From Undaria pinnatifida (Eukaryota > Sar > Phaeophyceae > Laminariales > Alariaceae), in NCBI GenBank assembly GCA_012845835.1, contig JABAKD010000027.1:11528487-11592486 (forward strand): 64,000 nt of DNA. Reading direction: 5' to 3'. This document shows positions 1-12,482 of this stretch, piece after piece. The notes under the pieces were generated by a model. The model was not told the DNA's origin. It saw only the letters and a program-made list of their open reading frames with translations, and ran no database searches. Positions within the stretch are counted from its first letter, which is position 1; each line of letters opens with the position of its first letter. The translations under genes were made by a program, and so were the position numbers.

Positions 1-801
1 GGGCGAAGCGCAAGGAGGGAAGATTCTTTGTGGCTATGGAGGCCTAAAAGTCATGCCTTCAGCTTGTCTACAGCAAGGTTGTCGAACGGAGGGCCAGCGA
101 TGGTGGGCCAACAAGAACGCCAGAACAGGATAGCCTCGCCAGCTGAGGACGCACGACGCATAATCTGAGGAATGGAGGTCGGTCGGGCAACGATAGAAAC
201 GATGTGGTACCAACTACTCTAAACGTGGGGCGGTTGAAATGCATAATTTGGCCGGCGACCTTAAGTGCCCCAAGGAATAGCATGCTCGCGGAGCCAAAAG
301 AGGGCCTGATGTCGGCCGAGATACGGGAAAACGGCAAGTACACAGTACCACGCGTACAGCTGCAAAACGTCTAGGATATTAAGCTTAATCGTTCCCAGGA
401 ACCGATAAGAGACTGGAGCCATAATGCCCAGCGATGTGAGACGTAGCGGGCAGATCGAAAGAAAGAGCCCCCCGATGAAACACCAACCCTACTGATCGCA
501 AGCTTACACAGTGCAAAACGCGCCTGGCGCATCGATCAAACTTGCATCGTGGTTCAAGGCCGTGGGTATGTCCGGAGAGGGTGGGTGAAGTTATGAAGCA
601 TTCGAATGGACACCTGGTAAAATGCCGGGAGGTACGCGGCGAAAACGGATGTTTTTTTGCTGCTCCCGCTGTTATTCACAGTAAAGCAGTATCTCTGCCT
701 TGAACCAACGAAATGGGCAAGCCATTAGAGCACAGGAGATGTGGGTGAACACATCGTGCGGACGACCGATGATTGTGTACTACAATATTAATATCGTGTT
801 G
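1..801. other. No supported gene
   Basis: Only short open frames without codon bias, domains or splice signals that chain together. I see no recognisable repeat or RNA here. Confidence 0.5.
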
Positions 802-1050
802 GACGCGTGGTAGATCACTTCTCGTCTGAAATGATTTCTGAATGAATGACGTGACGGGACTCCTTCACCCAAAATCGTCGGGAAAACGCAATTTTTTTTT
901 CTATTCTCGTTGTGCACCTAGGCCATGGGGTCTTCCATCTTGTAGCAGTTTATTGTACTCTTGAAATCGGTTTTTGGGGAGAGGTCTTAAGCTCCCATAT
1001 TGAGGGGTAGTATTGAGAAAAAAAGTGGTGCGCCTCTATCGCAGTAAAGG
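802..1050. mobile_element. Degenerate copy of the GCGTGCTACGATA-TIR MITE family
   Basis: The right end (AAGTGGTGCGCCTCTATCGC) and the interior (CCCAAAATCGTCGG, CACCTAGGCCATGGGG, a T run, GCTCCCATATTGAGG) match the copies at 20.1, 20.5 and 47.4 kb block by block. The left end is worn. Confidence 0.5.
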
Positions 1051-4000
1051 TCGTTACTACTCGTTTTTAGCTTGGTATCCCGAAGCGCGCGAGAACAGGA
1101 GTAGGTACTGCGAACGTGGCCTCAATTGCCTTGAAAAGACGCCGTATAAATCAGGGTAAACATACAGACAGTGAAACCGAAAAACGCAGGGGTGCAACAA
1201 CGAGTAAAATTGTTTTAGAACACAACCTACTGGTAGTCAACAACCGGAGGCAAACAAACAGAGGCAATTCACATTTGACGCTCGAATAGAAAGCAGAGGC
1301 GTACTGACTACTGTTTGTGTTCTCCGGGGCTGGCACATGTTGTCTGTTTAGGTGACGCCCGGCTTCTTCAAATTAATGGCGCTGGAGTAACCGGAGGGGG
1401 CCAGGGACTACTGGGGAAGGCAGGCGCGGGGTTGGATGAGGATGTCTCGATAACGGCCCGACTTTGCTGAGGGTCGCAGCCCAAGCCGATTATTGAACGC
1501 TGTCGGCCAATAATCGCGGTAGGCGGTGCAGTCGCGCCGATAAGGAAGGAGACAGAGCAACCCGCAAGACGACGGCTCTCCGCGTATCGAAAAGGGGTTT
1601 TAATCTGGACAGCCGGAGTTTTCGCTAAGCACGGAAACCGGGGGATGACAAGTGTTTAACGGCAAGGTGGCTGCATAACAATAGTCAGTGGCCCCTCAGT
1701 TTTCTGCCGAGGACACGGTCATCTGGTTGCTTAACCCGTGCAGCAAGGCAGTGAAATGATGCTACACGAACAGCAGCATGCGCAGAGTGTTCTGTACAGT
1801 TTCGCAGTGCGGTAGAGCCCAAAAAGCCAGTTGAGTTTTCCAGACGTTTTCCCTGAAACCACACATTACCCGCTGACGTTCCTGTTGGATACTGAGAGGG
1901 TAATTGTCGAATCTCCAGGGTCTCGTATGGGGTGCTGAGCGATGATCGCTCGATTGTGCGTCGCGCTCTTGTCGCGTCAGGGTGGCGCCCTTGGTCAATA
2001 AGCAGACAAGTGTTATTTCCAGGACTTGGTCATCGTCTGCTTCCCTGTCCGGACACCGGGTCTCCGACCGTCGTGTTTATAACGGGCAACACGGCTGATT
2101 AACGAGGATCCACCACATAAGGCATGTGCGATGTGCATACGCGGGAGGTAGACGCATGCCAGAGACGTGTCCACTAGCAAATATTGACATGCCGTGGTTT
2201 GGCTGATTGGTATTTCTTGAGGGTGTTCCGAAGCATCGAGCGTCTGTGGTTTCTATGTTTTGCCGGACGATGGCGTTCCGCGGCTTACGGAGGCATTTCC
2301 TTTTCGGGGGCCCATATTCTTAACCTCCGAGATGTCAAAAACAGAGAGCTACCGGTAGCTCAATCTCTGCTCGCACAATGCCCCCCCCGCTTGGTACTGA
2401 TTATGTTAGTCATCGTCGTACTACCTCCTAGCACAGCTTGATGAAACACCCCCTCTACCAGATGCATAGCTACCGTACGTGCATATCGGGCATCCCAGTC
2501 ACGGCCCGGTGGCAGTAGCGTACCCCTTCAATCCAACCGACCCTACGTTCTTCCTCAGCCCCCCACTGCCGCGCAACACCCCCACACCCTAACGGGTGCG
2601 AGAGTCGGTGCCAAGTGAGTATACCGGTGATTGGCCGATCTTCCGTTCTTTGTCGGCAACTCGTTGATTCATGAGCACCCTCCTAGGGCATCTGCCTGGG
2701 TCGTCTACGTCGCAGAAGGGGGTGGTGGCCTTGGCTAACAATCTGGCAAAGATCACAACTCCCAGGACTGCCTCATCGTCTGCTTCTCTTACTTCGTTTA
2801 GAGCTCTGGCTCTCCGTGCACGATGTCTCCAAATGTCTGCGATATTTACCACGGGAAACACGATCGATTGTTGAGGACCCAAGCAGTTCCATGCGCTATG
2901 TGAATGCGCGGCAGGTGGACACGTACCCGGGGCATGTCGACGTACACTCGACAAAGTGTGGCTTGATTTGAATGACCTTTGGTCTTTCCTCGGGGTACAC
3001 TGCAGCACGGGTTCATTCGCGGTTATTGTGTGTTCCGCAGCATACACACGATGACACTCTCATTCCGAGAACCCACTAAACCTCCGGTGTCAGAGAATGA
3101 AACAGTTACCGCCAGCTTGATCTCTTCTCATGCAATGTCCCCTTCTGTGTTTTACCCGCCCGGTCAGCAAGCGGTCACTCAGCATTGTATTACCTTTTAT
3201 CACAGCCTGCTGCAAAACCCCCGCTTCCCAACGCATAGTCTAAACATCGTAGGTGCCAAACGGGCACCCGCGTCACAGCTAGTATCACGTTAGATGGTCC
3301 ATCAAGCAGGTAGCGCTTGTTGCGTGCTTGCCTTTTTGTTCGAAGTGCCTGACGTAGCTCGGCAAGGTCTTTCCCAATATCACACGTCACGTGCGGGTAT
3401 ATACCGTTAATGGGGGGGAGAGATCGTGTCGAATGCCTCAGCGACATCTAGACCGGTAACTACAATGAAAGATCGAATGCGGTACTGGCCATCTTCCTGG
3501 ATCAGATTAAACTAAACTATATGGTGTGGCCTGCCCGCGTTGATATCTGTTAAGCGGACGGCTAGTAGGTTTGCACCTGCCTGTGGTTTGCTGTCCAATG
3601 TGTTGTGGTCGCTCCAAGTGTTTGCTCTCTAAGACTTGTCGTCATGTATTTAGTCGGTCCACTGGCTGATTCCGAGACTACCAGCAACCCCTACGCCTCG
3701 GATCTACATGCCAAGTGTTCAACCATGTTTTCGCAACAACGTTATGTTTCCAGGCTTTATGTTATGTTTCCGGGCGTTTACTGCAGTGGCCTGCACCAGG
3801 ATTTATTTCGTTGGTGCGTGGTGCCTGACCAGATCGATGGGTCCATTGTTTAGGCAGCGACCAAAATTCAGAAGGAGTTATATCTTAACAATAGAGGCTT
3901 ATTGGTTATTGGCCGTTTAGGCATGTGATTCCCGACATGGGAACGCATTCCTGTGCTTGCGGAAAGCTCTATACCCGCAGCACACAATGCACCTACCTGG

Positions 4001-7000
4001 TTCTTGATACATACCACTCGCAGAAACGAAGATCAGTTTTGCAATCCATCTGCCGTGCGATATATCCCTCGATCGCCTGTCCACCTGCCGTGCACACATG
4101 TCGATCTCAACGCGCTTGGGGCCTCGTAATCAACAGCGTAGACTACTCTAACAACTGTGGCTGAGAATACTAGCGGAAACTTGATTCTCTTGGAGAAGCT
4201 GGCCTGGAAGTGCTCCACTCTTTCTCCAAGACCAAGCCTGCGGTAGGGTTGTAGTCCTTTCATCCATGGCTGTAGGCGAATGACCGTAGACCCTCGCGTG
4301 CTTACAGCTGCTGTGTCGGAAAGTACCACGTCGGATTTTCACCGACCAGGCAGACATCGCGTGCGCCAAGCGCCAAGCGACGTGAAGTGCTCGGCGAGTC
4401 GCATGGAGGGCGGGCTGCGTCCTACTAAGAAAAATTGTGAGGCGGACTCCGGCACCTTGTGCGTGTTTTCTTGCATACGGATTCCAATTGAGTAGGGGTG
4501 AGGCTTTACGGTGTGTTATGTCATCGGCTTCTGGCCACGCGCGCAGTTGTCTACCCTGCTTTGTTTCGAAAATATTAAGCTACTACTATGTTATATTATT
4601 TCGCAATATACCCTGCCATTGAATAGTTTATTACGTCGCTTACAGAATGCAGATGGGGTATCACCTATATATTATACTAGTAATTAGTGGTAGTGAGGCG
4701 TGGCCTCAATACCTGCAGAAGAAGTCATATCTGCGATGCATCATATTATTATACGGAGTTCCTTGTAATGTATTGTAATGAGCATTGACAATGAGCGCGT
4801 CCCAGAACGAATTGCTCTTGCGGTAGATTGGCTCCGGATTCTTTCTTCTGTGAATTTTGCTCTCGTAAACATCTACGTGGCGTGGCCACCCGTCTGGATT
4901 GAACAGGTCGCCGAGGGCGTTGTTCCTCGATTCGAATGGAGAGTGTACACGTGGGTTCGTCATCACTGCTTCTGGTATTCCGAACGAAAAGGGCATGATG
5001 GCGGAGAGATTATTATGTTGTTGTTCTCGACGCGCCTTTGTGGGCTTGTGGGTATTGTAGGCTCATCCCCAACGAGCTCGTGGGCTTGGGGGTATTGTGG
5101 GCTTGTTCTCGACGAGCTTGTGGGCTTGTCGGTATATCGTGCGGCGGATACTCGGGTATTGTATGTGCGGCGGAACTTACTCTACTCTTTCATTCTCGGT
5201 AACATTGAATTTTCGAAAAGAAAAAAAAATGGCCTTTTCATAACGTGCGGTCGATTATTGGACAGATGACGCCGTGCAGCAGTGTTTCTCAGTTCTTCTG
5301 GTGCGTTGGTACGATGTTTTGAAGACTCAAAAAAAATTTTAGAGGAACTCAGTTTTGGTGACGGTGAAAACACACGTTGCTGCAACACGTGCCCCGACGA
5401 AATCTCAAGGACTTACAGCGAAACTAGTTCGAAAAAAGTTGCCTGGTTTTTGTGCGTGCACGGGACCCGTCTGGACTGGCCTTGGTGCCGTGTACGCTGT
5501 GTGAGGTGGAGAAACGTGGCCGAAACTAATGTTGATTTACATAAACATGCACACAAACACACACAAACAGAGAAAGTCGTTCAAGGCACTCTACCCTCGT
5601 ATGCGATCCGATATGAAGAGGCTTTTGATCCTTGGAAAACAAAGAATGAAAGGCTCAGCGCTGCGCGCTACGCGCACCTAGTTATAATAATAATATTGTG
5701 GGTGAAAAAATCACCCCCCCCTACCTTGATATTTATTGACCCAGCAGGAACGCACGACAGCAAAGTTGAGTTTTCTCGGGAGTAGCGGTCTCGGTCTGCT
5801 TAGGTACCGAGGGTTCCGTCCCGCTACAGCGCATCGTGTCGATCTTCTGCAAAAAAACAAAGGTGTATTGCTTTATTACTTTATGTTACTACGAAGTTAG
5901 CTAATTCGCTAATTAGCTCAAGTGTAGTGTACTAAACGTTTCATTTTCTTCGCCAACCACTTCAGAGACGTCTTCCGATCCCTTCGTGCCGTCTGAAATT
6001 AATTTGACGCATTGACAGCTCATTTTAGAGGTAACGAATTGTCTCGACAATGCATGTTTCGGAGCGGTCCGGGATGCTGCTTCCTCGGAGTGTCATGTTG
6101 ATGTTTGCTTTCATTTAACCGAGCGCAGAGTTTAATGGGGCAATAACTGTACGAGCAATGTTAACCGGCCTCATCAACCGCGCTCCCACACCAGCCTTCG
6201 GATGTATGTCGTCGGCTGGCGAAATACAACATCGACTAAAGGAACAAAAGGGTCTTGAGCGTGCGATTTCCGTGCATATGCTTGAGTGTGCATCACTTAC
6301 TAAGACATGCTCCGTCTAGCACATCTATCTGCAAACCACTATCAATAGCGCCTAATAATGATGATGGACTCCGTCGAACACAGGATTTGTGCATGGGCTT
6401 CTTGTTTTGTGGGGGGGGGTTGTATCGGTTGGTTTTCTTATACTTCCTGCGAAAATGTTCATGAGTGATCGACACTGAAGCTACTAATAGATCTCGCGGA
6501 ATATCGTCGGACGGCAAACACAAGTATACTGCTAGCAAGGTATGTTATACCCGCCCGAACTCTACTGCTGTAGATGACTGTAGATGACACCAGAAGCATT
6601 GATTGAGGTGTAAGGTCGGCGAGGAGGCAAATCGACAATTACATCCCGAAACGGGTGGGAATGCAGCATGTGGTTCGCTGGAAGCCGCATGACACACTGC
6701 CGCGCCTGGCACATCGGCACCCACTGATAGAAACCTCGAGGCATTGAAAGTCTATTACTACTACTATACAGTAGACGACACCGTGAGAATGCTGCACCAT
6801 TGCAATGGCGTATGGTCGGCGCAAACGCACATGGACACCTTTTATCCCGCGTCGACGGGCAAAAATGTGCTTCGCGCGAAAACGTGTCACGTGTTGCTCC
6901 GCCTAGCACGTACCAGGAAAACAATAACTGGCAAGAGATGTCGAAACCTAGAACATATCTTACCCGCCATCATGGCTCAACTGTAGATCACACCATCGCT

Positions 7001-9305
7001 GTAAAATTGACTGGGCCAGTGACAAACCGACTCGCTGATTCCACGGCGAGTTCTAGATGTAATCTTGGCAATACCAGCCAGTCACGCCGGAACCTCAGTA
7101 CGCGCCCAAACGAGGTGACCGTTTGCAGTTCGTGTGGTGCGATCTAGACATGGAGCCGCAATAGAGGTGCGAAAAGGCATCACCCTACGGAGGAGTCCTT
7201 CGTTGCCGGCCTTGCATATTCGACTTTTGACTACACACACCATGTTAGACGGAGCACCGTTGCTACTCCTAATAGAGGAACATCAAATATGCGAGCGTTC
7301 TTTGCGCTTCTTCCATGTATTACATACCATGGATAATACAAGCACGCATGTTACCCATCATACCATGTTACCCATCAAGGTAGGAGCAGCGTCTTGGTTC
7401 CTACGCCGACGCTAAGAATCCACCAAATCAATGGGTAATCAATGCGGACGAGGGCATCACACCGTCCTGCTAGTGATGTTTGGGGTAAGATGGAGCCCGC
7501 AAAGTGCGCCCCGTGAACCCAGAGGCGGGCTTTGTAAACGAAAAATCCGCGAAAAAGAAAAATTACTTAATCTCGCCAAATGCAGAGACAATTCATCTTG
7601 TTGATGAGACAAGGCAGCCCTTCGCTAGTCTAACTACAAAGTACATATGATACGAAGCTTCCGTGGTCAACGGGTGACAAGAGAACAGCCGACGAGGCAA
7701 ACTACCGCAGCTCTACTTATGACGATTTCTTAGCAACTAAGGCGCGAAGAGAGGCACAAATGATATCTCCATGCGCGTCCCCAATCCCCCGAATACTCCA
7801 ACACAGCCTATTAATAGCTTCCCGGTTTCGTCGACACCAACTATACTACCCGAATTTCGGCCAGGTACATAAGACAACATCGCACTATCCACCATTGTAC
7901 GTACACGTATAACATAAAAAGTGGTAGCTATGTACATGAACGTCTCTGGCAGCCGCAGAATCTGACAACAGTGTGGGGCAATAACACAACGATCACAATC
8001 GCCAACCGCTTCAGTACCTTTTTAGAAACTAATGGTGCGATCGCATCTGGACAGTGGAAATCACCACTTGCCAAAGAGTACAACAGGTAGAACACATGTC
8101 AAAAAAAGTACAATAAGTAACTATATAGCGCAAAATGTGAAACCCAAGACATGTGTGTTTTAGACACAGACAACCCCCAAAAAATTAAACTATTACAAAG
8201 CCCTACACCTGGCCGACCCGCCGAAATTTCGCGAATAGCACGTACGTTCGCCTATGTTGCACCAGGTAAGTGGTAAAAAGCAAAAACCTAAACACGAGGT
8301 GGGGGATTACTATTGAACCCAGGCAACCGGTAAAAAAGATATCCTCAAGCACACCTTCCCAACACACAAAAAATTGGACACTTACTACTATCACATGTCC
8401 GTACAACACACATGCCGATATTACACAAACAAGGTGCTGGCATGAAAATATGAGAGTTTTGTGGTGGCCACCACTAAAGCGCCTGTACGGCCAGTTATCG
8501 AGGCACTGTGCTCCGTAGAGCGCCCACTTCACGCTCTAGCAACTCGGACCTACCCCCTCCCTTCCCTCCCCATCCTCCAGGCCGCCTCCCCTCTCTTACC
8601 CCCCTTACACGTGTTAGATCCAGGTCGATGGGGCACCATAACTCGCCCGTACAAAACACATGCCGATGATGCAGCTACCCAAGGTGCTGACATGATAGCA
8701 CGTTATTATACAGCAGTGGAGGCCACTGCGAAAGCGCCTGTACGATCAGTACCAAGGTACTTTGCTATAACCCATAGAGGCTAGATAGACAGATATTATG
8801 GCCACCACTAACTCCGATAAAAGCCAAGGCTACCATCTTTTTAACTATGCTGTCACGAGACGTGTCCTCTCGAAGGCTACTATAGCATCACCCTATCCTA
8901 GCGACATCTGAAACTGGCGATGTACGTATCGAACAATGTCGATCCAAGAAGGTGCATTCGCAACCACAGCCACCTAGTTAATTCGTAGCTGTCGCCGACA
9001 GCATACCCGTGTGTGTGTCGTGCGCCATGCAAACGAAGCGTCTTACCTTAACATGCACCTCCAACGTTTGGGGTGGGAACGCTGCATTCACGCGCCAACC
9101 ATAGCCCCGCCGCCATCCAAACTAATCTGCAGGGAAACTGACTCGACCACCGCCCTGCGCCCTTCTCCATGTACCACCCCCTAAATAGCATATTATAGCA
9201 TCTTACAGGAAAAGTCACAATGTAGGAGCCGCATCTCCATTCTCTGGCACCCCCTAACAAGGTCTTCCCCTTCAAGATACACCACGGAGTCCCCACCACT
9301 CTCCT
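1051..9305. other. Gene-poor stretch with degenerate duplicated blocks
   Basis: No coding region I can support. Visible structure: a ~45-base unit repeated about three times at 5022-5140 (GTGGGCTTGTGGGTATTG core); two diverged blocks about 740 bases apart (2020-2170 and 2760-2930, sharing CATCGTCTGCTTC and related words); a direct repeat at about 8395-8527 and 8640-8790 sharing GCCGAT and AAAGCGCCTGTACG; a 17-base duplication around 7340-7375 (ACCATGTTACCCATCA). The open frames across it (up to ~150 codons) show no family resemblance. Confidence 0.4.
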
Positions 9306-12300
9306 CTACCATGCGGCGACCTTACCCTCCTCCTCTCCGTGCAGTTCGTCGCCTCCGTCGCTAAACCCGTCGCTGTACTGCGTAAGCAACCCCACGCCAA
9401 GTCCTTTGTTATCGGCATACTCAGGGGATCGCGGTTTCAGCTCAACTGGGCTCACCGGGACGCCCTCCCTCCCAGCGTTGCCACCGCCTCCGCCACCTTC
9501 ATCGCCGTCTGTCCCAGGGTCTCTGCGCGATCCTTGCTGTGCTGGAATAGTCGCACGCACCACACCGTCAACGAGACCTGCTTCATCCTGAGCAATTGCG
9601 GCATCTTCCTGGCACCGTTGACACTGGACCATCTGGCCACCGTGCATGCCAGCGCTGTTTCCTCCAGATATTTGGTGAGACGAGCCACCGAGGCCGGTGG
9701 TAACCGGAGTTCTACCCTGGATTTCCGGGCGCCCACTACTCCTGTCGCTGATATCTAGGCTGACGGCAACCGATGTTCGACTCTGAACGCCCGGGCACTC
9801 CCCACCCCTGCCGTTGAGCTCTACGCCGCCGGAAGCTGGTGCCCTGCCCTCGAGGCGCGGGCATCCTCTACCCCTTTCGAATTTGCTGGTGCTGTCCTCC
9901 TTTGCCGACGCAAGAGATAGAGCACCATCTTCATCCTTGAGTTGATGGATATTTGGGGCCTTACCGTCATCGCAATTATCGTCCATAGCCACAACGGCTG
10001 CGCCGTTACGCACCGAAATCTCAGAAGACCTGCGCCTGGGAATGTCACTCTGAACCGGGCCACCGCGCTTGTGGCTCACCAGTTTCGCCAAAACAGAGAC
10101 ACTTGCTCGCGCTGAGTGCTGGTTGCGAATGTCTCTGTGCAACCCTTGTTGCTCTTTTACGGCTGGGGCCTCCCCATCACCGCTACTGACTTTGTTCTCG
10201 ATGAGTGTGTTGTGTTCGGTCGATCTATAGCTCCGCCAACTCGAAGATGCCGCTGTGCCCTTGGAGCCTTCCCTTGAGGGCCGCCGCTGGGACCCCCGAC
10301 GTGGTTGGTCGAGAGCGAACGGGGTATTCTTCCATGATGCGTTTATAGTAGCCATATCGTCCCACGCCCGCCAGTTGATGCAGTTCAGGTAGAGCAGCGA
10401 GGCATCCTGTTCCGGGTTTTTCGGCTCAACGAGGCTTTCACTCAGCGTGCTACTCGATTCCTCATCATCAGCATCAGCCGGTGGTTCCCATACAGCTGAG
10501 CTGAAGGATTTCCGGCGAGGAAAGCTGGAGTCGGCTGAGTTCTGAAAAACTGCCGTTATTCCTCGAAGTGCCGCTCTAGGCCCGTTCAAGATCTCGTCAT
10601 CGAGACCGTGAGATCGACTCGAGTCCGTCCTACCGTCGCTACCGGCACCCGAGCCTAGCTGTTCGAACGGGATCGTATTGAGCCGGCGGGGAAAGTCTAC
10701 CTCAATGGAGCACCGGTTGCCTCTCGGAAATACAGAAGCGTCCGTTCCACCCGTGATACTCCTCGACAATGCAGGGGCATTCATTGCGCCCTTCGTGCTA
10801 CCTTCAACCCTGCCCTTGTTAACCAGGCTTGCTTCTCGGTCCAAACGGCGCGGGAAAGCTACCTCCATGGGGCACCGGGTGCTCTTCGGCACTGGAGAAT
10901 AGTTCGTTCCTCCTTTCGTGCCACCTTTAGCCCTGCTCGAGTCCGACCCAACAGCTTGGCTTGCTTGGTGGTCCGAACGGCGCGGGAAATCGATCTCGAC
11001 TGGGCATCGGTTTCCTCTGGGCAATAGAGGCCGGTCCATGCCGACTAGGACGCCCCTCGTCGATGCACACGCGTCAGTTCCCTTCTGAAGGCTAGCTTGA
11101 ACCGTGCTAGAGTCCAAAGTACCTACGTCGCTTGCTTTACAGTTTAAACGGTGTTCTGGAGCTTGTGACTTTCCCGAAGAGCAGACGCTTGTAGTCCCCG
11201 AACCCAGCATCATTCCTTGCCGAAGCGAATTGTTCCTGGTGAGAAGATCGTCTTTGATAAGGGCATTGACCAACTCGTCAGCAGCAAGCAGTGCATCAGG
11301 AGGTGCTCCAGCTTTTTCTCTATTCGGTCGGCTAGCACGAGCGCGGTTGTGTTCTGTCATCATCGTCGGTGGGACAGAGCTCTCAGGATCGTTCGAAGAC
11401 CTTAGCACTCGCTGGGGCGCCGGGTTTTTGATCTGATATTGGGGAAGCTTCCCGTCGTCCTGGTGTTCGAGAAGCTGGTTGCTGCTCTGGTCAACCGAGA
11501 ACCGACCGCTGTTTGCTAGCTCTGGGCCACCCGAGCAAAAAGACCGTGCGACACGGCCTTGATCGTCTGCACCCCACTCTGGCGAGTCGCCACCGATTTT
11601 GAATGAGGCAGCGAGGCGAGGAGACGGCGCCTCGTCGCAGCTACTCGACTCTAGGGCGTGAATGGCGTCCACTAGCTCCGTGCCGTTCTTGGGCGACTGC
11701 AGCGTGCGACCGATGCATTTTGAAACCAACAACACGGGGGAGTCCGTTGGTGGGGAATCGTTTTTGGTTCCGCGATTATCGCGTTGGTTGGACCCAAACA
11801 GCTTCGACGCAGATGGCATAGTCCAGGTGTTTGCTAGGCGCCAACTCGAGTCCTGACCCCTCTGTATCATCTCCCTGCCACTGTTAGCGTATTTATCCTT
11901 CACGCTGTTGGTCGGAACAATCGAAGAGGGCGCGAGGTTGGGCGAGTCTCTGTCGACAGTACCGCGATATCGTCGAGAGAAGACCGCGAAATGGTCAGCA
12001 GACGCGTCAATCGGAGATGCCAGTTGTCCTGTGCTCGCGTTCTCGCCCTGCTGCATCACCCCTCTACCGCTGGGTACGGCCTCAGTCGAACCCGGTCGTT
12101 TGAACGAGTTAGCGGTGATAATGCCGCCGTTGTTCAATGGAAGCCTGCGGCCAGGTGTCGCGATGCCACCCCAAGTTCTTGCTTTCGCCCCAACAGTTAT
12201 TAACTTATCTGCAAGGACAACAGTGGCTGCATTGTCAGCGTCAACACCGTCGACGCCTAGTTCGTTGGGCGTGCTACCTTCCCCAGACAAGCCACCCACT

Positions 12301-12482
12301 TCTGAAGATGGGGGAGGCCCCGAGCGCGCGGCGGTGAGCGAATGGGGTCTGCGTAAGCCTTCACGCATGTCGGTGGCACATGCGGAGGCGTTTAGTCTGA
12401 GTATGGTGCACCAGGTGCTGAGCCACCGCCGGCGGGTGTAGCTGCGAATGTACTCGTGTTCCTCTTGCTCCTCTGCTTTCAT
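9306..12482 (-). CDS. Large membrane-protein gene, terminal exon (cytoplasmic tail)
   Basis: The acceptor TTTTCGTTCAATGTGCAG is strong and leads into MKAEEQEEHEYIRSY in phase 0. The exon stays open for 1,058 codons to TAG. The tail has no membrane segment and is rich in Ser, Gly, Arg and Asp. It contains imperfect repeats carrying the motif RCPxExxFPRR (genomic ~10,683-11,020, three clear copies 45-55 residues apart, a weaker fourth near 10,515), a more hydrophobic island with LNCINWRAWDDMATINASW (~10,330-10,400), a Gly run, and an acidic end EEEGKVAAW. I do not recognise a known domain. The frame is open far beyond chance. Confidence 0.75.
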   Translation of the reverse strand: MKAEEQEEHEYIRSYTRRRWLSTWCTILRLNASACATDMREGLRRPHSLTAARSGPPPSSEVGGLSGEGSTPNELGVDGVDADNAATVVLADKLITVGAKARTWGGIATPGRRLPLNNGGIITANSFKRPGSTEAVPSGRGVMQQGENASTGQLASPIDASADHFAVFSRRYRGTVDRDSPNLAPSSIVPTNSVKDKYANSGREMIQRGQDSSWRLANTWTMPSASKLFGSNQRDNRGTKNDSPPTDSPVLLVSKCIGRTLQSPKNGTELVDAIHALESSSCDEAPSPRLAASFKIGGDSPEWGADDQGRVARSFCSGGPELANSGRFSVDQSSNQLLEHQDDGKLPQYQIKNPAPQRVLRSSNDPESSVPPTMMTEHNRARASRPNREKAGAPPDALLAADELVNALIKDDLLTRNNSLRQGMMLGSGTTSVCSSGKSQAPEHRLNCKASDVGTLDSSTVQASLQKGTDACASTRGVLVGMDRPLLPRGNRCPVEIDFPRRSDHQASQAVGSDSSRAKGGTKGGTNYSPVPKSTRCPMEVAFPRRLDREASLVNKGRVEGSTKGAMNAPALSRSITGGTDASVFPRGNRCSIEVDFPRRLNTIPFEQLGSGAGSDGRTDSSRSHGLDDEILNGPRAALRGITAVFQNSADSSFPRRKSFSSAVWEPPADADDEESSSTLSESLVEPKNPEQDASLLYLNCINWRAWDDMATINASWKNTPFALDQPRRGSQRRPSREGSKGTAASSSWRSYRSTEHNTLIENKVSSGDGEAPAVKEQQGLHRDIRNQHSARASVSVLAKLVSHKRGGPVQSDIPRRRSSEISVRNGAAVVAMDDNCDDGKAPNIHQLKDEDGALSLASAKEDSTSKFERGRGCPRLEGRAPASGGVELNGRGGECPGVQSRTSVAVSLDISDRSSGRPEIQGRTPVTTGLGGSSHQISGGNSAGMHGGQMVQCQRCQEDAAIAQDEAGLVDGVVRATIPAQQGSRRDPGTDGDEGGGGGGNAGREGVPVSPVELKPRSPEYADNKGLGVGLLTQYSDGFSDGGDELHGEEEGKVAAW

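Noticed and set aside
2589-3047. 152-codon minus-strand frame
   Set aside because: No domain, no codon pattern, and it overlaps a diverged duplicated block; chance openness is likely in this G+C range.
11908-12441. 177-codon plus-strand frame and other plus-strand frames between 9.3 and 12.5 kb
   Set aside because: Antisense shadows of the 1,058-codon terminal exon, which is supported by splice signals and phase.
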